From Kineosporiaceae bacterium (lineage in GTDB: Bacteria; Actinomycetota; Actinomycetes; Actinomycetales; Angustibacteraceae), in the NCBI GenBank assembly GCA_027345905.1, contig DAIETC010000240.1, forward strand, positions 1 through 19,107: 19,107 nt of DNA, written 5' to 3'. The notes beneath the pieces are model-generated. The model was not told the origin of the DNA. It saw only the letters and a program-made list of their open reading frames with translations, and did no database searches. The position numbers were made by a program, and so were the translations under genes. How positions within the stretch are numbered: position 1 is the stretch's first letter; the number at the start of each line of letters is the position of its first letter. Of this stretch, positions 1-5,283 are shown one piece after another.

Positions 1-1
1 C

Positions 2-145
2 GACACCGGACGCTCCGGGTGGTGGTACCTGCTCTCGCTCATCCCCTTCGGCGGTCTGGTCCTGCTGGTCTTCATGGTCCAGGACAGCCAGCCCGGCCCC
101 AACCAGTTCGGCGAGAGCCCCAAACCCCAGTTCGCGCTCGCGTAG
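2..145 (+). CDS. DUF805 family membrane protein, C-terminal end (5' truncated by window edge)
   Basis: The open frame enters from the left edge and ends at TAG 143-145, giving 47 residues. It begins DTGRSGWWYLL, followed by a hydrophobic stretch of about 20 residues (LLSLIPFGGLVLLVFMV) and then DSQPGPNQFGESPK. This is the classic end of DUF805 proteins: a short 'hDTGrSGWW' turn, a last transmembrane helix, and a 'DSxPGxNxyGpnPK' tail. Family members are small inner-membrane proteins of about 120 residues, usually with four helices and no settled function. Only the last helix and cytoplasmic tail are visible here. The gene looks intact up to its stop, so it probably marks normal sequence bordering the decayed region that follows. 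Confidence 0.8.
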   Translation, partial: DTGRSGWWYLLSLIPFGGLVLLVFMVQDSQPGPNQFGESPKPQFALA

Positions 146-176
146 CTGGCCCGCGTTCTCCTGCGCGGCAAGCCAC

Positions 177-438
177 TCAGGCGTCCTGCCGGGCGGCCAG
201 GGCGTGCAGCACCTCAGGGCAGCTCGGGTAGAGCTGGCGGTACAGCTCGTATAGCTCGTCGTACGCGGCGCCGGCGTCCAAAACGATGAGACCAGCGATC
301 ACCCCACGCGTCTGCGAGTCCAGGATCGGCGTCCGCTCCGGTGACCACGGTAATCCCCGTCGGCAGCACGGTTGCCGCCGCGGCCTGCGCGGTGAGCGTG
401 CCAGCCGCCTCCCCAGGCCAGCGCAGCTCGGGCAGGGC
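177..438 (-). pseudogene. FGGY-family sugar kinase (ribulokinase/xylulokinase-like), multiply deleted remnant
   Basis: Three kinase pieces can be read on the minus strand in the correct order. Piece 1 (about 438-325) reads LPELRWPGEAAGTLT followed by AAAATVLPTGITVVTGAD, the end of the N-terminal FGGY domain with its 'LPaGtpVv.G' motif. Piece 2 (about 338-285) is in another frame and reads ERTPILDSQTRGVIAGL, the 'GeRtPi.Dp.aRGvi.GL' motif of FGGY_C. Piece 3 (about 277-180, same frame as piece 2) reads AYDELYELYRQLYPSC then PEVLHALAARQ, the extreme C-terminus with its natural TGA at 177-179. The catalytic and sugar-binding parts between the pieces are missing. An intact family member has about 480-550 residues; roughly 85 remain. 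The true substrate (ribulose, xylulose or other) cannot be told. The gene is certainly non-functional. Confidence 0.75.
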
Positions 439-492
439 CCGGCCCCGGCGATCTCGTCAGTGCCTGCTCGTCTGCGCGATCGTCGGCGCCCC

Positions 493-1143
493 GTGGGCGC
501 GGTCGCCGAGGGGCTGGGCCTTGGGGTCGCCGGCACCATCGGCGTCACGGCGGCCGGTGGGGCGATCGGTACCGCCGCCGGGCACTACGGGATCAACACC
601 GCGCTGGGCGTCCCCTACACCGGCACCGACGCGGTGATCGACGTGGCCACCGGCGGGCTCGCCGGAGGGTTCTCGGGCGCGCAAGCGGGCTCTCGCGGCT
701 CAACCAGCTCTCGGCGGCCGCCGAGGAGTGCCTGGGCGCCAGCACGGTGGAGCAGAAGGCACTGCCAGACTGCGCTCCAGGACGGCCGGGTCAAGCCGAC
801 CGCCCCCGTGAACCACCTGAACAGGGCGATGACGGAGGAGCTGGGCTGGCAGAGCGCGGCCAACCAGGGCCAGATCGGCGTCATGGGCCCGGGCAAGCTC
901 ACGGCGCTGGGACCCGACTACATCACGTTCGACCCGTCCACGATGGAGCTCGTCGTGTGGGACGCCGAGTACTCTTCGTGCGGCCGGTTCCCGAGCGGCC
1001 AGATCCCGGCCAGCAAGATGAGCTCGTGGAGCTCGTTCATCTCCGATGCCGTCAACAACTACACCGGACCGAACGCCGCCGCCGCCGTGAAGCAGGCCCT
1101 GGCCAACGGCGAGATCCGCGGCGACTACTTCACCTACCCGTGA
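493..1143 (+). pseudogene. Polymorphic-toxin-like protein, C-terminal part with shifted frames
   Basis: One frame reads through to TGA 1141-1143 but seems to be a patchwork. Bases 493-680 encode a Gly/Ala-rich hydrophobic stretch (GVAGTIGVTAAGGAIGTAAG, then TGGLAGGFSGAQA) like the spacer before the toxin tip in secreted actinobacterial polymorphic toxins. From about 685 to 775 the coding-like frame is the next one over (LSRLNQLSAAAEECLGAS, VEQKALPDC). After about 780 the first frame resumes with NHLNRAMTEELGW, GPDYITFDPSTMELVVWDAEY, IPASKMSSWSSFISDAV and a final GEIRGDYFTYP. I recall this tail layout (PDxIxFdP...vvvwDaKY...IPaSKl..W...) from toxin tips that resemble restriction-endonuclease folds; here the usual Lys after 'wDa' is Glu. 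There is no N-terminal secretion or trafficking part. The toxin assignment is an inference from motif memory. Confidence 0.5.
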
Positions 1144-1153
1144 TGAACCCGTC

Positions 1154-1672
1154 ATGAAATGGAAGGGGCCCTCGGTGACGAGCTTCGACCCGCGACACCT
1201 CACGCTCACCCGGGGGGCGCCGGTATCCTCGGTGCTCCCGTCGGGCGTGGACCCACGGGCCGATCCCGACCGCGGGGGAGGCTGGTACCCCCTCGGGTAG
1301 GGCTGGCACGCGGTGGCCAACGCGATGTTCGGCACCGACCAGGCTGCGGGGTTGTTCGCGTTCGTGTGGGTCCGGTGGCCGGGGGTCGTGGACCTGGTTC
1401 TGCGGCATGTGAGTCCGCTGGACCGGGCGGGGGCGCCCTGGCCGGAGCCCGATCCAAAGCTGATGGGCTTCGCGCCGCTGACGTTCGGGGTGGCGCTGCG
1501 TCACGAGAAGGCGGACGGTGGGAGACCGATGCGCTCGGCCTCCTACCGGATGACCGACGGTGCCTACAGTTACTCCAAGCTGTCCTCCGCGAGCCGCGAC
1601 TACTTCTTCGTGGCGGCCAATCCGGAGGACGACGACGAGTCGATCGGGGTGCTGTTCCGGCTGCCGACCTGA
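1154..1672 (+). pseudogene. Unrecognised gene with in-frame amber stop; possible immunity gene of the upstream toxin
   Basis: ATG at 1154 begins MKWKGPSVTSFDPRHLTL. The frame meets TAG at 1298-1300, then continues without another stop to TGA 1670-1672. Flanking residues read GGGWYPLG-stop-GWHAVANAMFG and look continuous, so I treat it as one ~172-residue gene hit by a nonsense mutation. A GTG at 1313 (MANAMFGTDQ) could still start a 119-residue product. The protein is acidic near its end (NPEDDDESIGVLF), soluble and without signal peptide. I do not recognise the family. It starts 10 bases after the toxin-like reading frame ends, on the same strand, which is where a cognate immunity gene sits; that function is inferred from position only. 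The following 145 bases up to 1817 hold nothing I can name. Confidence 0.45.
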
Positions 1673-1817
1673 GGTTGAACGCGGGCTATCGACCGCGTGG
1701 AGGGCTCGTGCAGGCGTCGCGCGCAGAGGAGCCCAAGCACTCGCCCTGGCCTGCGGCCGCTGAGGTGTCGCTCTGCTGAGGTCTGCCGAGTACCGTTGTC
1801 GTCCTCAGAATGTAGTC

Positions 1818-2000
1818 ATGACGACTGAACCCACAGCAGGGGCCGATGCGATCGACCGCGCCAGCGCCGCCTTCTGGCAGCCCGCCGAACTCGACACACA
1901 GGTCCTCGGTGCCGAGCCACTGACGGCTGCTGAGTCGTTCGCCATCGCGGACCTCACCGATGACGAGTGGGATGCCTTCGCGCGCGCCCTGCACGAATGA
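1818..2000 (+). CDS. VapB-like antitoxin, 60 residues
   Basis: This is a small acidic protein with residues such as AAFWQPAELDTQVLG near the middle and the end DLTDDEWDAFARALHE. Its stop TGA (1998-2000) overlaps the ATG (1997) of a PIN-domain reading frame as ATGA, the normal coupling of antitoxin and toxin in type II systems. The C-terminal amphipathic acidic segment would be the part that masks the PIN toxin; the short N-terminal part shows no clear AbrB or ribbon-helix-helix motif to me. No good Shine-Dalgarno precedes ATG 1818. The antitoxin frame is intact although its toxin is destroyed, so it is either a leftover or free to act on another toxin. The name rests mostly on context. Confidence 0.55.
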   Translation: MTTEPTAGADAIDRASAAFWQPAELDTQVLGAEPLTAAESFAIADLTDDEWDAFARALHE

Positions 2001-2150
2001 GCACCCCGACGGTCCTGCTCGACACCAACGTCTTCACCGCCTGGCTCAGGCCGCAATCCACGCTGCTCTCCATGTACGGGCAGCACCTCTTCGGTTGTCG
2101 CATCGCGATCGCGCAACAGACCGTCGCCGAAGTCCGCTACGGTGCTGGCC
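1997..2150 (+). pseudogene. VapC-like PIN-domain toxin, N-terminal fragment
   Basis: ATG 1997 overlaps the antitoxin stop. The first 48 or so residues read MSTPTVLLDTNVFTAWLRP and end QQTVAEVRYGA. This carries the first PIN acidic residue in LLDTNVF and the second in the 'tvaElryGa' helix. PIN toxins are Mg-dependent ribonucleases of about 130-140 residues with four acidic residues. Here the similarity stops abruptly at about 2140-2150, where the sequence turns into the end of an integrase in a different frame. The frame stays open to 2425 but the extra residues (RKEPSANARARERRDD) are out-of-frame integrase sequence. Without the remaining acidic residues it cannot be an active RNase. Confidence 0.7.
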
Positions 2151-2354
2151 GGCAGCTCAGGGGCGAACGTAAAGAGCCGTCGGCGAATGCTCGGGCACGC
2201 GAGCGCCGCGATGACGCTGGACGTCTACTCCGGGCTCTTCAACGACGACCTCGACGCTGGGGCCGACCGGATGAACGCTGCTGCCGCTCGTGTGCCCCCA
2301 GCGTGCCCCGAGGGCGCTGTGACTGCCCCCGCAGAGCGTTCAGCGACGTCCTGA
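2142..2354 (+). pseudogene. Tyrosine recombinase (phage-type integrase), C-terminal remnant
   Basis: About 70 residues read SGANVKSRRRMLGHASAAMT then LDVYSGLFNDDLDAGADRM. This is the end of the catalytic domain of actinobacterial phage-type integrases: the conserved 'LGHaS..MTldvYa.LF.ddld.vad' block with the box-III His and the nucleophilic Tyr of TLDVYSGLF. The Arg of box I and all DNA-binding domains are missing, and the usual 'VQ' before RMLGH is RR. The stop is TGA 2352-2354. It lies 13 bases from the 3' CCA end of tRNA-Thr. Integrases commonly sit there because the tRNA 3' end is the attachment site. It is a dead remnant of an integrative element. Confidence 0.8.
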
Positions 2355-2367
2355 CCTGCGGTAATGA

Positions 2368-2444
2368 TGGAGCCGCCTATCGGAGTCGAACCGATGACCT
2401 ACGCATTACGAGTGCGTCGCTCTAGCCGACTGAGCTAAGGCGGC
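2368..2444 (-). tRNA. tRNA-Thr (anticodon CGT)
   Basis: The minus strand folds as a full cloverleaf. The acceptor is GCCGCCT/AGGCGGC, the D stem GCTC/GAGC, and the anticodon stem ACGCA/TGCGT around loop CTCGTAA (anticodon CGT, reading ACG). The T stem is ATCGG/CCGAT around TTCGACT. The discriminator is T (2371) and CCA is encoded (2368-2370). The gene faces away from the hydrolase and has its own -10 box. Its 3' end points to the integrase remnant, so it is the likely historical attachment site. Confidence 0.97.
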
Positions 2445-2470
2445 CTGCGCCCTCGCGGGCACGGGACACG

Positions 2471-2476
2471 AGTATA
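2471..2476 (-). promoter_or_regulatory. -10 box of the tRNA-Thr promoter
   Basis: TATACT on the minus strand lies 26 bases upstream of the tRNA 5' end, in otherwise very GC-rich DNA. No good -35 hexamer is visible 16-18 bases further up. Confidence 0.5.
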
Positions 2477-2485
2477 GGGGTGGAC

Positions 2486-2500
2486 GCCGGGGTGCCCGGC
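2486..2500 (-). terminator. Hairpin after the hydrolase gene
   Basis: GCCGGG-GTG-CCCGGC is a perfect 6-bp stem with a 3-base loop, 6 bases after the hydrolase stop codon. There is no U tract. It sits between the hydrolase and the tRNA promoter, so it could end the topA-tmk-holB-hydrolase transcript. Confidence 0.4.
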
Positions 2501-2506
2501 CGCCGC

Positions 2507-4063
2507 TCAGTGGCAGGTCAGGCCTGCCTTGGGGACGGCCCCGCGCAGCAGGTACGCGTCGACGGCGTCGTCGACACAGCTGCTGCCCCGCAGGTACGCC
2601 GTGTGCCCGTCGCCGACGTACGTGATCAGGTGGCCGTTGGCGAGCTCCTTGGACAGGTTCACCGCCCACTGGTAAGGAGTAGCGGGGTCGCGAGTCGTGC
2701 CGACCAGCACAATCGGCCCGCTACCGGACGCCGAGATCGGCCCCGGCGCGGACGTGCCCTTCACCGGCCAGTAGTCACAGGGCAGCTCGCTCCACGCGAG
2801 GAACGCGCCCCAGGTGGGCGCCTGGGCGGAGAACTCCTTGACCGTCCGTTCGACGGCGGGCAGGCCGCCGCTGTCCGGGCGGTCGAGGCAGTTCACGGCG
2901 TAGATGACCGTGTTCTGGTTGTTCGCGTAGTGGCCGTCGCTGTTACGGTCGGTGTAGGCGTCGGCCAGACGCAGCAGCTCGGCACCGTCCCCGCCGAAGG
3001 CCGAGGCCAGCGCTTCACGCAGGGTCGGCCAGTACCCGGGGTCGTACATCGCGACCGCGACCCCCAGGCTGCCCAGTCCCTCGGTGAGCGGACGCGAGGG
3101 GTCACCGGTCGGCAACGGTGCAGTGTCCAGCTGGCGCAGCAGGTCGCGCAGCCGCTGCATACCTCCGTCCACGGTGGAGCCGAGCGGGCACGAGCTGCTG
3201 GTGGTGCAGTCGGCGACGAACGCCCTCGTCGCCTGCTCGAAACCCTTGGCCTGGCCCAGGTTCACTTGTTCAGGGGTCAGCGCGGGGTCGAGCACACCGT
3301 CCAGGACCATCCGTCCGACGTTGCGGGGGAACAGGTCTGCGTACGTCGCACCCAAGAACGTGCCGTAGGACTTGCCGAGGTAGGTCAGCTTGCGCTCGCC
3401 TAGAGCGGCCCGCAGCACGTCCAGGTCGCGTGCCGCGTCGCGGGTACTGACGTGAGCGAGCAGCTCACCGCCACCGGCCTTGCAGCGCGCCGCCAGCTGC
3501 TTGAACAAGGTCACCGTCGCCGTGATCTCGGCTGGCGTGTCCGGCGTGGGGTCCGCGGCGACGAACTGGTCGGTCTGGGCGTCGGTCAGACACTTCAGCG
3601 GAGCGCTGTCGCCGACCCCTCGCGGGTCGAAACCGACCACGTCGTAGCGCTCGCGCACCTGGTCGCTGATCACTGCCCGCGCAGCGCGGGCGTAGGCGAC
3701 GCCGGACCCCCCGGGGCCGCCGGGGTTGATGACCAGCGAGCCCATGCGACGCCCGCCGGCCGGCAGCCGCAGCAGTGCCAGCTGGATACTGCCGCCGGCC
3801 GGCTGCGCGTAGTCGATCGGGACGCTCAGCCGGGCGCACTGGAAACCCCCGCCGCAGCCGGACCAGGCCAGCTTCTGCCGGTAGAACCGGGCCAGGTCAG
3901 GGGCCACGGCTGGGGCCGCCGAGGTGGTCGCCTTGGTGGCAGCAGACGAGGTCGGCGTTCCAACGGTTGGGGCAGCGCTGCCGCTGCCGCTGCAGGCGGA
4001 CAGGCCGAGCACCCCGGCGCACGCGATCACCAGCCATCGAGGTGGGCGTGCGGACCACGACAT
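2507..4063 (-). CDS. Secreted alpha/beta-hydrolase lipoprotein, tripeptidyl aminopeptidase (TAP) type, peptidase family S33
   Basis: The protein has 518 residues. A signal peptide (basic MSWSARPPRW, hydrophobic core 11-21) ends in lipobox LSAC with Cys24, followed by a Ser/Thr/Ala linker to about residue 50, so it should be anchored outside the membrane. NPGGPGGSG (113-121) is the oxyanion loop typical of SlpD/TAP peptidases, GFDPRGVG (144-151) follows, and the nucleophile is Ser232 in GKSYG. The C-terminal TAP-like region holds the other two triad residues, Asp460 (TTRDPATPYQWA) and His487 (GDGHTAYL). Relatives release N-terminal tripeptides or hydrolyse prolyl esters and peptides. ATG 4063 has GGGAG about 7 bases upstream. 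It follows holB by 62 bases on the same strand and is probably co-transcribed; this neighbourhood is frequent in actinobacteria. The substrate cannot be told. Confidence 0.9.
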   Translation of the reverse strand: MSWSARPPRWLVIACAGVLGLSACSGSGSAAPTVGTPTSSAATKATTSAAPAVAPDLARFYRQKLAWSGCGGGFQCARLSVPIDYAQPAGGSIQLALLRLPAGGRRMGSLVINPGGPGGSGVAYARAARAVISDQVRERYDVVGFDPRGVGDSAPLKCLTDAQTDQFVAADPTPDTPAEITATVTLFKQLAARCKAGGGELLAHVSTRDAARDLDVLRAALGERKLTYLGKSYGTFLGATYADLFPRNVGRMVLDGVLDPALTPEQVNLGQAKGFEQATRAFVADCTTSSSCPLGSTVDGGMQRLRDLLRQLDTAPLPTGDPSRPLTEGLGSLGVAVAMYDPGYWPTLREALASAFGGDGAELLRLADAYTDRNSDGHYANNQNTVIYAVNCLDRPDSGGLPAVERTVKEFSAQAPTWGAFLAWSELPCDYWPVKGTSAPGPISASGSGPIVLVGTTRDPATPYQWAVNLSKELANGHLITYVGDGHTAYLRGSSCVDDAVDAYLLRGAVPKAGLTCH

Positions 4064-4125
4064 GGGCGTCTCCCGGGCAATGTGCGCGAAGGCCCTGACG
4101 GTACCGGCTGGGTGCTGGCGACGGG

Positions 4126-5283
4126 TCAGCAATCTGCCCTCAGGGCAAGGGCCATGGCCTCCAGGGCCAGCAGGGGTGCGGCGTTGGTGCCAAGGCGCGC
4201 GCGGGTGTCGCGGACCACCTGCATCCGCTGCAGCGCCTGCTCCGGGCTCAACGTGGCTGCGAGGCGCTGCACGTCCGCTCGCGTCTCGGCATTGATCAGC
4301 TCGGCTCCTGGGTCGACGTGCCAGACCAGCACGTCCCGGTACACCGACAGCAGGTCGACCAGGGAGCGGTCCAGCATGTCGACCACCAGCCGCTTGGCCC
4401 GGCGCTTGTGGTTCTTGTCCAGCTCGGCCAGCTGCGAGCGCACGTGCGGCGGCTGGGTGCGCGAGGTCGCGTCGGCTCCGAGCGCACGCAGCAGCTGAGC
4501 CCGTTCCCGCTCGTCGCGTTCGGCGCTGGCCGCTTCGGCCTCCTCGGTGGCCACGGTAAGCAGCTGGGCGGCCTGCAGGACTGCCTCGCCGACCGAGCGC
4601 ATGGCACCGGGCATCTGCACGACCGTACGACGGCGGATGCGCGCCTGCTCGTCGGTGGCCAGCCGGCGGGCCATACCCACATGGCTTTGCGCAGCCCTGG
4701 CGGCGAAGCTGGCCATCGTCGGGTCGACGCCGTCGCGTTGCACGAGCAGGCGGGCCACGTCGTCCGGCGCCGGCGTCCGCAACGACAGCTGGCGGCTGCG
4801 GCTGCGGATCGTGATGAGCACGTCCTGGGCGCTCGGGGCGCACAGCAGCCACACGGTGCGTGCGGTGGGCTCTTCCAGCGCCTTGAGCAGCGCGTTGCCG
4901 GAGCTGTCGTTGAGCCGGTCCGCGTCCTCGACGATGATCACGCGCCAGCGCCCGATCGAGGGTCGGCGCTGGGCCAGTGCCACGAGCGCGCGGACCTCGG
5001 CCACCGTGATGACGCTCGCCTCGGTCCGAAGCATGCTCACGTCGGCGTGCGAACCGGCGAGCACCGTGCGACAGGTCTGACACAGGCCGCACCCGGGCTG
5101 CGGGTCTTGGCACTCCAGGGCCGCCGCGAACGCGCGTGCAGCGGTCGAACGCCCCGAGCCGGGGGGCCCGCTGAGCAGCCAGGCATGGCTCATGCCGCGC
5201 CCGTCCCCTCGGGCGGCCAGGGCAGCCGACTGCAACAGTTCGACCACCGGCTGCTGGCCGATGACCTCGGCCCACACGCTCAC
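4126..5283 (-). CDS. holB: DNA polymerase III subunit delta'
   Basis: This 385-residue clamp-loader subunit works with tau/gamma and delta to load the beta clamp on primed DNA. The N-terminal AAA+ part opens with VWAEVIGQQPVVELL. The Walker A position is degenerate, GPPGSGRS (39-46), with Arg where the catalytic Lys stands, as expected for the non-hydrolysing delta'. A zinc module follows (Cys58, 65, 68, 71), then Walker-B-like VIIVEDADRL (115-124) and NALLKALEEP (130-139). The arginine-finger motif usually written SRC is S161-R162-S163 here. The GTG start (5283) overlaps the tmk stop by 4 bases (GTGA), so translation is probably coupled. The tmk-holB pairing is a standard actinobacterial arrangement. 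The C-terminal third (about 230-385) is the helical collar domain. Confidence 0.95.
   Translation of the reverse strand: MSVWAEVIGQQPVVELLQSAALAARGDGRGMSHAWLLSGPPGSGRSTAARAFAAALECQDPQPGCGLCQTCRTVLAGSHADVSMLRTEASVITVAEVRALVALAQRRPSIGRWRVIIVEDADRLNDSSGNALLKALEEPTARTVWLLCAPSAQDVLITIRSRSRQLSLRTPAPDDVARLLVQRDGVDPTMASFAARAAQSHVGMARRLATDEQARIRRRTVVQMPGAMRSVGEAVLQAAQLLTVATEEAEAASAERDERERAQLLRALGADATSRTQPPHVRSQLAELDKNHKRRAKRLVVDMLDRSLVDLLSVYRDVLVWHVDPGAELINAETRADVQRLAATLSPEQALQRMQVVRDTRARLGTNAAPLLALEAMALALRADC

Noticed and set aside
286..492. N-terminal part of the plus-strand frame that begins at 286
   Set aside because: This stretch is antisense to the FGGY kinase remnant and reads as Arg/Pro-rich noise; only the part after about 493 looks like protein.
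1..2360. A second copy of the tRNA-Thr 3' end as an attL/attR repeat
   Set aside because: I looked for the T-arm/acceptor sequence in this stretch and did not recognise a second copy; the other attachment site, if it survives, is outside the window.
2151..2425. Continuation of the VapC frame to 2425 through the integrase remnant and into the tRNA
   Set aside because: The residues are the wrong frame of the integrase end and antisense tRNA; no protein-like character.
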